Below, piece by piece: positions 1-6,518 of a stretch of 15,416 nucleotides of DNA (position 1 is its first letter; the number at the start of each line of letters is the position of its first letter). The notes beneath the pieces are model-generated. The model saw only the letters and a list, made by a program, of their open reading frames with translations. It searched no databases and was not told the DNA's origin. The translations under genes and the position numbers were made by a program. The DNA comes from JADFUZ01 sp034430415 (GTDB lineage: Bacteria; Chloroflexota; Dehalococcoidia; GIF9; AB-539-J10), in NCBI GenBank assembly GCA_034430415.1, contig DAOUEN010000100.1, positions 1 to 15,416 on the forward strand, read 5' to 3'.

Positions 1-50
1 TCCGGACTCTGTTCAAACTGCTTCCTGTAGCAGATTGAACAGAGTCCGGA
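1..50. repeat. Near-perfect 50-bp inverted repeat (hairpin) at the window edge
   Basis: Bases 1-22 pair with 29-50 with a single A/A mismatch (17 against 34), which gives 21 base pairs and a 6-base loop (23-28). The outer arm begins TCCGGACTCTGTTCAA. It lies inside the 3' part of the minus-strand Fur-family frame. It could be an intrinsic terminator stem whose T-tract would lie beyond the edge, or a fold-back artefact of assembly or amplification. The sequence cannot decide between these. Confidence 0.9.
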
Positions 51-479
51 GGACTCGGAGACGTGGTGTTCTGCATGAAAACCGCACTGACCGGCAAGCT
101 CGCTTTCCTCCCGGCACAGTCCGTCGCTGGAGAACTCCTGGAGAGCTCCACAGCAGCGGCAAATCATGAGCCGATGGCACCCTTCCCTCCTGCCGAGGGA
201 ACACTTCACAAATCCGCCCTTCGACAGGATTCTGTGGGCCAGATTCAGACGGCACAACAAGCCAAGCACCCGATAGATGGTAACATGGTTTGGACACTTG
301 CCCCGTCCGCGCAGAGCCCTCTGTATATCGTAAGGTGAGAGTGGCACTTGCGCTCCCTCCAGAACTTCCAGCACTCTTCTTCGAGGCTCGGTGACCCTGT
401 ACCCCTGAGCCTGCAAGAAGCGAATAGAATCCCGCACCACGGGCGACATGATACCTGAGGGAGCGCCCAAATGCAACAT
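1..479 (-). CDS. Fur-family metalloregulator (partial, runs off left edge)
   Basis: This is a metal- or peroxide-responsive DNA-binding repressor of the Fur/Zur/PerR/Nur family. The frame is open from an ATG at 479 to base 1 (159 codons), and no stop is seen. The winged helix spans about residues 16-85, with EPRRRVLEVL and the recognition-helix segment HVTIYRVLGLL (65-75). The dimerisation half has GCHRLMICRCCGALQEF, with Cys107-x2-Cys110, then a His-rich stretch (His135, His138, His139) and Cys147-x2-Cys150. The two CxxC pairs are the usual structural zinc site. The usual HHxH signature before CxxC is reduced to CHR, so the metal specificity is unclear. A second in-frame ATG lies at 449; neither start has a strong ribosome site. 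It follows the helicase gene by 25 bases on the same strand. Its last codons overlap the edge hairpin, so the exact C-terminus is uncertain. The family call is firm; the subfamily is open. Confidence 0.88.
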   Translation of the reverse strand, partial: MLHLGAPSGIMSPVVRDSIRFLQAQGYRVTEPRRRVLEVLEGAQVPLSPYDIQRALRGRGKCPNHVTIYRVLGLLCRLNLAHRILSKGGFVKCSLGRREGCHRLMICRCCGALQEFSSDGLCREESELAGQCGFHAEHHVSESSGLCSICYRKQFEQSP

Positions 480-488
480 TATTGCAAT
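471..488. promoter_or_regulatory. Putative Fur/Nur-type operator over the Fur gene start
   Basis: The plus strand reads ATGCAA-CATTA-TTGCAA (471-487). This contains the perfect 5-5-5 inverted repeat TGCAA-N5-TTGCA (472-486). It closely matches the TTGCAA-N5-TTGCAA box recalled for the Streptomyces nickel regulator Nur, with one base differing. It covers the ATG at 479 and sits 22 bases upstream of the ATG at 449, so autoregulation is plausible and might favour the downstream start. Assignment as an operator is inference. Confidence 0.5.
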
Positions 489-504
489 TAGCTCAAAGCG
501 TGAC

Positions 505-2802
505 TCAGGCTTGCACTTGAGGCTCCGTGCTGCAGCCTGTTAGTTCTTCAAGAAGAATCAGTGCTGCCTTCTTATCCAGCGGCTGATTGTTATTGCCGCA
601 CTTGGGAGACTGAATACAACTTGGGCAGCCGTCATGACATGGACATTTCTCAACAAGCCCCAGCGTTGCACGCCAGAGCTTGTCCACTATCTCAAATCCC
701 CTTTCAGCGATGCCAATGCCCCCGGGGTAGGCATCATAGATGAACACCTGTGCTCCGCCCGTGTCCCGATGCTGTGAAACAGAAACACCGCCGATATCAT
801 CTCTGTCGCAGAGAGCGAACAGGGGGAGAATGCCGATAGCAGCATGCTCACAGGCATGTAGTCCGCCTTCAAAGTCAAGACCCGCATCGGCTATTCTGTC
901 AGATGCCTTCTCCGGCAAGTCGAACCACAGAGATTTGGTCAAGAATCTCTGTGGTGGTAGCTCAAGCGCTTCCTCCCCAGCGATTTCATCACCGAATTGC
1001 CTTTTCTTCCTGAACCCAATCACCCTACTGGTGACATCCACAGTTCCCCAGCAGACTGTCACCCCACGGCAGTCCTTCTGCTCAGACACGCTCAGAATCC
1101 TAATTTCGGTGATCTCTCTGGCCTGAGTGTAGTAGTTGACCTGGGTTGGCTCTGCCAGGGCGGTATGCTGGACTAGATCGAGTTCAGTTATAAGATAAGA
1201 CTCGCCCTGGTGGAGATAAATGGCTCCAGGATGTATTTGCAGGAAGGCGACACTGGCTTCCACAGTCTCCAGCAAACGACCCTGGGAGACGTCAATGATG
1301 GCGTATTGTCCCGACGTTGCTCTTACGCTCACATCTTGAGCCGGATATGCGAGGGAAGGAGACAAATACCACTTCGTCTGCCATTTCCTCACCTTGCCCT
1401 CCCTGCTCAGGTCAGCCAGTGCAGCGTCCACGTCGCCATCAAAGAACGCCCTGCCCATATCATCGATGGGTCTTTCCCATGCGGCACAGAGCAGGTGAGG
1501 CTTGAGAACATAAGGATTGGCAGGATTGATTAGGGCGTTGTCGAAGCTCTTGCCGAAGAAGAAGTGCGGGTTACGCATCAGATACTGGTCAAGCGGGTTG
1601 TCTCGCCCAACAAGAAAGCTCAAGGAGCTTGCAGTGCTTCTGCCACTGCGTCCTGCCTGCTGCCAGGCGCTGGCAATGCTTCCCGGATAGCCAGCAAGCA
1701 CCGTGGCCTCCAGACCACCAATGTCTACACCCAGTTCCAGAGCAGTCGTGGCTACCAGGCCGAGGAGTTCGCCATCAAAGAACCGCTGCTCAATCCTGCG
1801 TCTTTCTTCAGGAAGGTATCCCGCCCGGTAGGGACTGACCCTGTCACATAAGCCGGGAGCCAACTGTTGCCTAGCATAGAGGCAAATAAGCTCGGTCAAC
1901 TTGCGCGTGCGGGCGAACACGAGACTGCGAAAGCCTTCCTGCACCAACTGTATAAGGAGATAACTTGCCTCAGAATTGGCGCTCCTGCGCCTGTTCCTGG
2001 CTTCATCAACGACCGGCGAATTCCAGAAGGCAAAGTACTTCTCACCATGAGGAGACCCATCTTCAACAACAGCCTCAATGGGCAAGCCAACCAGGCGTTC
2101 AGCATGTTCCCTCGGATTCGCCGTTGTAGCCGAGCAACAAATGAATTGGGGGCTCGAGCCATAGAGAGCACATATCCTCCGTAGTCTCCTCACAACGTTG
2201 GCCATATGTGAGCCAAAAATGCCCCGATAAACGTGAGCCTCGTCTATCACCACGTACTTCAGGTGGCGGAACAGCCTGGACCATAACCGGTGATTGGGCA
2301 AGACACCAAGATGGAGCATATCTGGATTGGTGAGTACTATCTTCGCCCATCTCCTCATGCCCGCCCTCTCATCTTGTGGTGTGTCGCCGTCGAAGGTACA
2401 CACCACCCCTTCAGAGGCAATTTGAGGACAGGCTATCCTTCTCAGGCTCCTCAACTGATCCTGGGTCAGCGCCTTGCTGGGGAAAACGTATATCGCCCGG
2501 CTGTCCCTGTCAGCCAGCATCGCCTCGAGCGTCGCCAGGTGGTAGCACAAGCTTTTGCCGCTGGCGTTTGGGGTAGCCACTATGATGTTCTTCCCGGCGA
2601 AAAGAGCATTCAGTGCCTCCGCCTGGTGTCGATATAGAGCCGATATCCCCAGGGCTTTGAGACGCGCTTCAAGGATAGGGTGGAGGCACCTATCCAGTTC
2701 GCCGAACACAGCTTCCCGCGCGGGAAGATGCTCTATATGAACAAGCTGCTGTCTGTAGCCGGGCAGGGTGAGCAGATGATGCACAAAAGCAGTGGCATCC
2801 AT
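505..2802 (-). CDS. MrfA/YprA-type DEAH-box helicase with C-terminal DUF1998 zinc cluster
   Basis: This is an ATP-dependent superfamily 2 helicase, 765 residues, near the family's usual length. The N-terminal RecA lobe has a Q-motif-like YRHQAEAL (57-64), motif I ATPNASGKS (76-84), DEAH (187-190) and SAT (224-226). The second lobe carries TTALELGVD (352-360) and motif VI QQAGRSGR (381-388). The C-terminal DUF1998 region has GLHACEHA (647-654), FIYDAYPGGIGIAE (687-700) and a cysteine cluster at 720, 722, 726, 729 and 735, as in B. subtilis MrfA, where the cysteines bind zinc. Relatives act in excision of mitomycin-type DNA damage with an MrfB nuclease, which is not present here. The ATG at 2802 is 7 bases after the DUF503 stop, with GAGG between, so the two are co-transcribed. 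The motif I residue Asn79 replaces the more common Thr. Family confidence is high; the repair role is from homology. Confidence 0.93.
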   Translation of the reverse strand: MDATAFVHHLLTLPGYRQQLVHIEHLPAREAVFGELDRCLHPILEARLKALGISALYRHQAEALNALFAGKNIIVATPNASGKSLCYHLATLEAMLADRDSRAIYVFPSKALTQDQLRSLRRIACPQIASEGVVCTFDGDTPQDERAGMRRWAKIVLTNPDMLHLGVLPNHRLWSRLFRHLKYVVIDEAHVYRGIFGSHMANVVRRLRRICALYGSSPQFICCSATTANPREHAERLVGLPIEAVVEDGSPHGEKYFAFWNSPVVDEARNRRRSANSEASYLLIQLVQEGFRSLVFARTRKLTELICLYARQQLAPGLCDRVSPYRAGYLPEERRRIEQRFFDGELLGLVATTALELGVDIGGLEATVLAGYPGSIASAWQQAGRSGRSTASSLSFLVGRDNPLDQYLMRNPHFFFGKSFDNALINPANPYVLKPHLLCAAWERPIDDMGRAFFDGDVDAALADLSREGKVRKWQTKWYLSPSLAYPAQDVSVRATSGQYAIIDVSQGRLLETVEASVAFLQIHPGAIYLHQGESYLITELDLVQHTALAEPTQVNYYTQAREITEIRILSVSEQKDCRGVTVCWGTVDVTSRVIGFRKKRQFGDEIAGEEALELPPQRFLTKSLWFDLPEKASDRIADAGLDFEGGLHACEHAAIGILPLFALCDRDDIGGVSVSQHRDTGGAQVFIYDAYPGGIGIAERGFEIVDKLWRATLGLVEKCPCHDGCPSCIQSPKCGNNNQPLDKKAALILLEELTGCSTEPQVQA

Positions 2803-2809
2803 TAACCTC

Positions 2810-3103
2810 TCAGAAAGCAGGAAGGGTCTCTGTTTCCGAACTCACTATTTCCACGCCCGGGTAGTTCCGGACAATGAACTTCAGCACAGCAGACAAGGTC
2901 TCATCGGCATATCTTCTATAGTTGCTAACACAGGATACCCCCAGGGTAGCCAACTGCCACAGGTTCTGGTTATCAACCTCAGCCACAGAAACGTTGTACG
3001 TGTTTTGCAGCCGAGCAATGATGGACTTCACTATCTGCCGCTTGGCTTTGAGTGATTGATTCTCAGGCATGCGCAGCTCTATCCGACATACACCGACGTT
3101 CAT
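2810..3103 (-). CDS. DUF503 (YlxP-like) small protein
   Basis: This is a 97-residue protein that matches DUF503 (PF04456) along its length. It opens with a beta strand and the conserved stretch MPENQSLKAKRQIVKSI (12-28), continues through NVSVAEVDNQNLWQLATLG (37-55), and ends in an amphipathic helix and a strand (VEIVSSETE). In Firmicutes the YlxP relatives sit in the nusA-infB-rbfA region and are linked to ribosome maturation; here that context is absent. The start ATG at 3103 is preceded by GGAG four bases upstream. It lies 41 bases after the C_GCAxxG_C_C gene and 7 bases before the helicase, in one minus-strand operon. The biochemical role is unknown. Confidence 0.88.
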   Translation of the reverse strand: MNVGVCRIELRMPENQSLKAKRQIVKSIIARLQNTYNVSVAEVDNQNLWQLATLGVSCVSNYRRYADETLSAVLKFIVRNYPGVEIVSSETETLPAF

Positions 3104-3144
3104 CTCACTCCGGAATGCCGCAGTTGCAGTGGGAAAGAAGGCGA

Positions 3145-3684
3145 CTAGTCCCCGAGGTCTTCCACATTGGCGCCAAATGGCCTTGAGGCAATGTCTTCCT
3201 TATCTGACAGAATGATATCAGCAGCGATTCCTGCCGCGTCGGTGATGATCTCGCGACAACTGAGAGCATGCTCGCGGCAGAGCCAGTTGTCGTGCCATTC
3301 GGATGTCAGATCTCGGCAGACAGTGGCTCCGTACTTCTCTCTGATCCTGTTGGGAATCTGGTTGAATATCCTGTACAGGCCCGGCTTCCCGTAGAGCTGC
3401 TCCTTGGACTTCTGGGCTACCTCTTTGCCTTCACCTTCAGGCAGGGAGCTTCTTCCATAGACAGCGCTAGCGGCCATGACCGCACCTGCGATGGCTCCGC
3501 ATGTGTCGCCGTAGAGTCCAACACCACCACCAAATCCCGTAGCCAGCTTTTTGACTTCCTCAGGCAACCCGGTATCGATCAGGCTCACTACCGCTTCAAA
3601 CACAGACTCAGAGCAATTGTAGCCAAGACCAAAATTTCCCCTCGCCCTCTGTCTGACCTCTTCGATTTTTTCTTCTCTTGTCAT
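3145..3684 (-). CDS. C_GCAxxG_C_C family protein
   Basis: The 179-residue protein shows the family signature: GYNCSESVFEAV (21-32) with Cys24, the glycine-rich GFGGGVGLYGDTCGAIAG (50-67) that includes Cys62 and the CGAIAG core, and the later cysteines Cys123, Cys136 and Cys143. Members (PF09719/TIGR01909) are common in anaerobes and are suspected to be redox- or metal-linked through their conserved cysteines, but their reaction is not established. There is no signal peptide, so it is probably cytoplasmic. Two of the late cysteines are in WLCREHALSC, a spacing suited to metal or disulfide chemistry. It is the promoter-proximal gene of the minus-strand operon and diverges from mtnA. The start ATG at 3684 has a purine-rich GGGGAAGG about 7 bases upstream. 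Confidence 0.88.
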   Translation of the reverse strand: MTREEKIEEVRQRARGNFGLGYNCSESVFEAVVSLIDTGLPEEVKKLATGFGGGVGLYGDTCGAIAGAVMAASAVYGRSSLPEGEGKEVAQKSKEQLYGKPGLYRIFNQIPNRIREKYGATVCRDLTSEWHDNWLCREHALSCREIITDAAGIAADIILSDKEDIASRPFGANVEDLGD

Positions 3685-3710
3685 CCCTGCCTTCCCCTGC
3701 TTTCGATCTT

Positions 3711-3718
3711 AGTATAAT
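3711..3718. promoter_or_regulatory. Overlapping divergent -10 elements for the C_GCAxxG operon and mtnA
   Basis: The plus strand has TATAAT at 3713-3718, preceded by TAG. The minus strand has TATACT at 3716-3711. The two -10 hexamers overlap in a 34-base gap, so one AT-rich core could serve both directions. Neither side has a good -35 at 17 bases, so strength is uncertain. The plus-strand element implies transcription starting near 3725, which rules out translation from the ATG at 3719. Confidence 0.5.
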
Positions 3719-3742
3719 ATGGAAAGTGCTTCAGGAGTGCAA

Positions 3743-4774
3743 ATGGCGAACGAGACAATAGAATGGCTCGGTAACAGGCTGAGAATACTGGACCAGACCA
3801 GGCTTCCCCAGGAAACAAGCTTCATCGACTTGACAGACTACCGGGACCTGGCCCTGGCCATCAAGCAAATGAAGGTTAGAGGAGCACCCGCTATTGGCAT
3901 CGCCGCTGCCTACGGCATAGCGCTAGGAGCACAAAGCATAAGAACATCAGACAAAGAGGAGTTCTTTGTTCGACTTGAGCAGATTGTACAAGCTTTTGCC
4001 GAAACCAGGCCCACGGCAGTCAATTTGTTCTGGGCTATCAGCAGGATGAGGCAAGCCGCTACAGGTCGCAACGTTCCCCAAGCAACAAAGGCTCTTCTCC
4101 GTGAGGCGAAACGAATTCATCAAGAAGAAATAGCCGCAACCAGGCAGCTAAGTCTCCTCGGGGCCGATCTCATCAAAGACGGCTTCCGCATCCTCACCCA
4201 TTGCAACGCCGGATCTCTAGCTACTGCTGGCTACGGCACCGCTCTGGGAATTATCAAAGCCGCCAAAGAACAAGGGAAGAACATAATCGTCTTCGCCACA
4301 GAAACCCGCCCCCTGCTCCAGGGAGCCAGATTGACCGTCTGGGAACTAAGACAGGAGGATATTCCAGTGACCCTGATCACCGATTCCATGGCCGGTTATT
4401 TCATGAATCGGAAGGAAATAGACTGCGTCATCGTTGGTGCCGACAGGATCGCAGCCAATGGCGATGTGGCCAACAAGATCGGCACCTACACCCTGGCAGT
4501 CCTGGCCAAGGAGAACTGCCTTCCTTTCTATGTCGCCGCACCCACCAGCACCATAGATGTCTCCCTACCTTCAGGTACAGCCATCCCCATCGAGGAGAGA
4601 GACAGTCATGAGGTAACCCATTTCCAGGGATTCTCCGTTGCCATGGAGGACACAAAGGCTGCCAATCCTGCCTTCGACGTAACGCCTCACAATTACGTGT
4701 CCGCCATTATCACTGAAAGAGGTATAATGAGGAAGGAATATCAGGAAGAGACAGCAGGTCTCGGAAGGAGCTGA
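3743..4774 (+). CDS. mtnA: S-methyl-5-thioribose-1-phosphate isomerase
   Basis: MtnA converts 5-methylthioribose-1-phosphate to 5-methylthioribulose-1-phosphate in methionine salvage; it is cytoplasmic and belongs to the eIF2B-alpha-like fold. With the start at 3743 the protein has 343 residues. Visible family blocks are RGAPAIGIAAAYG (46-58), NLFWAISRM (94-102), THCNAGSLATAGYG with the catalytic cysteine at 154, ETRPLLQGARLTVWEL (187-202), and GADRIAANGDVANKIGTY with the catalytic aspartate at 234. The ATG at 3743 is chosen because AGGAG (3733-3737) lies five bases before it and a TATAAT (3713-3718) sits directly in front of the earlier ATG at 3719. It is followed four bases later by the FmdB-type gene. 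Its pathway partner mtnP is in another operon at 9288. Confidence 0.95.
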   Translation: MANETIEWLGNRLRILDQTRLPQETSFIDLTDYRDLALAIKQMKVRGAPAIGIAAAYGIALGAQSIRTSDKEEFFVRLEQIVQAFAETRPTAVNLFWAISRMRQAATGRNVPQATKALLREAKRIHQEEIAATRQLSLLGADLIKDGFRILTHCNAGSLATAGYGTALGIIKAAKEQGKNIIVFATETRPLLQGARLTVWELRQEDIPVTLITDSMAGYFMNRKEIDCVIVGADRIAANGDVANKIGTYTLAVLAKENCLPFYVAAPTSTIDVSLPSGTAIPIEERDSHEVTHFQGFSVAMEDTKAANPAFDVTPHNYVSAIITERGIMRKEYQEETAGLGRS

Positions 4775-4778
4775 GGGA

Positions 4779-4970
4779 ATGCCCACGTACGAGTTTTGGT
4801 GTCCCAAGTGCAGGAAGGTATTCGAGGTGAAAAGGCCTATAGCCGACTTCGATAAGCTGGCCGACTGCCCCGACTGCAACACGGGTGGACAGAGAATGGT
4901 CTCCAACTTCGCCTCGAAAATTGGCTACAACCTACAGGTGCCGAAGCCTCCGTTCAGAGAAAAGAAGTAA
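4779..4970 (+). CDS. FmdB-type small zinc-ribbon protein
   Basis: This is a 63-residue protein with the FmdB/CxxC_CxxC_SSSS pattern. MPTYEFWCPKC opens it, giving Cys8-x2-Cys11, and CPDC supplies Cys30-x2-Cys33, so a single zinc ribbon is expected. The tail is basic and flexible. FmdB was named as a putative regulator near formamidase and amidase genes, but most members have no proven role. It starts four bases after the mtnA stop, with GGAAGGAG and GAGGGA overlapping the end of mtnA, so it is translationally close to mtnA. It might act as a small nucleic-acid or protein-binding factor; that is a guess. Confidence 0.88.
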   Translation: MPTYEFWCPKCRKVFEVKRPIADFDKLADCPDCNTGGQRMVSNFASKIGYNLQVPKPPFREKK

Positions 4971-5013
4971 CCAAAACAGAAGGTAGAGGTCACTGGCATG
5001 GGGGGCGACTAAC

Positions 5014-5601
5014 ATGGAGCTTTCACCCCTGGCTAGGGAACGCTTGGCCAGGATTGGTGCCCTATCGGAAGAAGAAAGGGCGAGACTGAAACAGTCAAAC
5101 GACCTGGATTCTCTGCTTTCAGAATATTTCAGTGGCGGGTTGGACACCGATGGGCTATGGAAAAGGCTGAAAGGATTGAAACAGCAGCGCGGTGAGTCTA
5201 TCCCCAGAGAGGTACAGTCAAGACTGGTAGATACGCTGCGTCTGCGAATGGGCCAGGAGGACTTCGAGCAGCGTCGGGACGCCATCCTGGCCATAGAAAC
5301 AATGAAAGCCGCAGGACAGTATAGCACCCTAGAAGTAGCCCTCGACTCCATCGAAGCCGTCCGCCAAAAATATCTGCAGGTGAAACAGCAGGCATACGAA
5401 CAGCTAAAAGCGGGGCTGCAAAGCCAGCTCCAGGCAGCGGCTCAGCAGGCAAAGGCGCAGGGCATGAAGATCGACATGGAAGGTTCCCTGGACGCCAATG
5501 CCAGAAACAGCCCACAATGGAAGGACTTCGTCTCCCAGCATGAGGAATCGAGCGAGGAGATGTTTGACAGCTACATAGGAAGACTACGAGACGCGATATA
5601 G
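5014..5601 (+). CDS. Uncharacterised helical, Gln/Ala-rich protein
   Basis: I do not recognise the 195-residue protein. It has no signal peptide or membrane segment and looks almost wholly alpha-helical. Residues 1-60 are charged helices (LARERLARIG, LSEEERARLK), 61-110 form another helical block, and 115-150 are a Gln/Ala-rich coiled-coil-like stretch (LQSQLQAAAQQAKAQG). The C-terminus is acidic (HEESSEEMFDSYIGRL). The start ATG follows GGGGGG seven bases upstream and lies 43 bases after the FmdB-type gene, so it probably closes the mtnA operon. Its coding character is supported by reading-frame length and composition matching its neighbours. No catalytic motif is visible; a scaffold or regulatory role is possible but unsupported. 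Confidence 0.75.
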   Translation: MELSPLARERLARIGALSEEERARLKQSNDLDSLLSEYFSGGLDTDGLWKRLKGLKQQRGESIPREVQSRLVDTLRLRMGQEDFEQRRDAILAIETMKAAGQYSTLEVALDSIEAVRQKYLQVKQQAYEQLKAGLQSQLQAAAQQAKAQGMKIDMEGSLDANARNSPQWKDFVSQHEESSEEMFDSYIGRLRDAI

Positions 5602-5716
5602 ATAACCTGCCGCATCCTTGACAAGATAGTCCTTGGCCGTAAACCAGCTATTCTCGGCGAGGCGAGTGTAGCCATACCCCCCAAGACGTGTACTTCAGTG
5701 TTCCTGCCTGACCCTA

Positions 5717-5745
5717 TTGACCATTATGACCAACATATGTATAAT
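5717..5745 (+). promoter_or_regulatory. Sigma-70-type promoter of the toxin-antitoxin module
   Basis: A -35 TTGACC (5717-5722) and a -10 TATAAT (5740-5745) are separated by exactly 17 bases. Transcription would start near 5752, giving a leader of about 45 bases before the antitoxin ATG at 5797. The 115 bases before it (5602-5716) show no gene and nothing else that I can support. Confidence 0.75.
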
Positions 5746-5786
5746 GACTGTACTGACAGAATCGACCATTGTGGTCATATCGGTCA
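5718..5786. promoter_or_regulatory. Inverted operator-like repeats flanking the toxin-antitoxin promoter core
   Basis: TGACCATTATGACCA (5718-5732) overlaps the -35. Its reverse complement recurs, with 13 of 15 bases matching, as TGGTCATATCGGTCA (5772-5786) downstream of the expected transcription start. A further palindrome GACCA-TTG-TGGTC (5764-5776) overlaps the second copy. Each 15-mer holds two GACC half sites nine bases apart. Phd/YefM antitoxins typically repress their own promoter through short palindromic sites, so these are the natural candidates for autoregulation. Confidence 0.65.
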
Positions 5787-5796
5787 TGGAGGTAAC

Positions 5797-6060
5797 ATGC
5801 TTAAGAGGATATCAGCACAGAAGGCAAGACAGAGCTTCGGTGAGTTAATGGACGAGGTGCGTCTCAGGGGAGACAGGTACATCGTTCAAAGAGGAAACCG
5901 ACCAGTGGTGGCTGTGATACCCGTAGAAGAGTATGTCGCCTGGGAGAAAGCCAGAGAGAGGCTCTACGAGAAAATCGTGCAGATGAGGAAAAAAAACCAG
6001 GGCATCAAATCAGAGAGACTGGAAAGTGAGATCCAAGAGGCGGTAGAGGCAACAAGATAG
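5797..6060 (+). CDS. Phd/YefM-family antitoxin
   Basis: This is an 87-residue antitoxin of the Phd/YefM family, which binds DNA with its N-terminal half and masks its toxin with its C-terminal helix. The N-terminus KRISAQKARQSFGELMDEV (3-21) is the standard family opening, followed by RYIVQRGNRPVVAVIPVEEY (27-46), the usual strand-turn-strand block. The C-terminal half is charged and helical. The ATG at 5797 is chosen over one at 5698 because GGAGG (5788-5792) lies four bases before it, the family homology begins exactly there, and the promoter core lies between the two ATGs. It precedes the PIN toxin by 22 bases. Repeats around its promoter suggest self-repression. Confidence 0.9.
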   Translation: MLKRISAQKARQSFGELMDEVRLRGDRYIVQRGNRPVVAVIPVEEYVAWEKARERLYEKIVQMRKKNQGIKSERLESEIQEAVEATR

Positions 6061-6082
6061 TCCTCACCATGGATATTCTCTC

Positions 6083-6508
6083 ATGCTTAAAGTCGTCCTC
6101 GACACCCACGTATTCGTCAGCGCTCTGATAAATCCTCACGGCAAGTCGGCTCAAATCTTCGACCACATTCTCAAGAACGGGGTTCGTCTTTTCAGCTCAC
6201 CAGCCATGGTCGAAGAGCGAGAGCGGGTCATACGCCATCCGAAGCTGGCGAAAAGACATGGACTGAAGGGAGAGGAGCTGGGCGAGTTCATTGCCGATCT
6301 GCCGGTCATCACTTCACTGATCGAGGAGAAGAAGACGCTCGAGGTGATGAAAGCACATGGGTGGCACGACAAATACTTATCCTGTGCTGCCAGTGGGCGC
6401 GCAGACTTCATCGTCTCCGCAGACAGCTCCCTGCTGCAACTGGGGGAGTATGAAGGAACTCAGATCACCACTCCTGACCAGTTGACAGAGCTGTTTGAGA
6501 ATGAGTGA
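6083..6508 (+). CDS. PIN-domain toxin (putative ribonuclease)
   Basis: This is a 141-residue PIN-domain protein of the type annotated as toxin component, PIN family (TIGR00305-like). PIN toxins are magnesium-dependent RNases inhibited by the cognate antitoxin. The four acidic positions are present: Asp7 in VVLDTHVFVSAL, Glu44/Glu45 in AMVEERERV, Asp96 in HDKYLSCAASG, and Asp114 in IVSADSSLL. The residue before Asp96 is His where many relatives have a second Asp; the DxxL aspartate itself is kept, so activity is expected. No clear ribosome site precedes the ATG, so translational coupling to the antitoxin 22 bases upstream is likely. It converges on the KDG kinase gene, with only ten bases between the stops and no terminator visible. 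Confidence 0.9.
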   Translation: MLKVVLDTHVFVSALINPHGKSAQIFDHILKNGVRLFSSPAMVEERERVIRHPKLAKRHGLKGEELGEFIADLPVITSLIEEKKTLEVMKAHGWHDKYLSCAASGRADFIVSADSSLLQLGEYEGTQITTPDQLTELFENE

Positions 6509-6518
6509 TGACCGTGGT

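Noticed and set aside
13..297. Minus-strand 94-codon frame at the left edge
   Set aside because: It lies in another frame of the Fur-family gene, which has recognisable winged-helix and CxxC motifs; this frame has none.
740..2637. Several plus-strand frames across the helicase gene
   Set aside because: They are antisense to a strongly supported 765-residue helicase and show no domain motifs.
3719..3742. ATG at 3719 as the start of mtnA
   Set aside because: It directly follows the likely -10 TATAAT and lacks a ribosome site; 3743 has AGGAG at good spacing.
5618..5623. TTGACA as a -35 of a promoter after the helical protein gene
   Set aside because: No -10-like hexamer lies 15-19 bases downstream.
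5698..5796. ATG at 5698 as the antitoxin start
   Set aside because: It lies upstream of the promoter, has no ribosome site, and the extra residues do not look like the Phd family.
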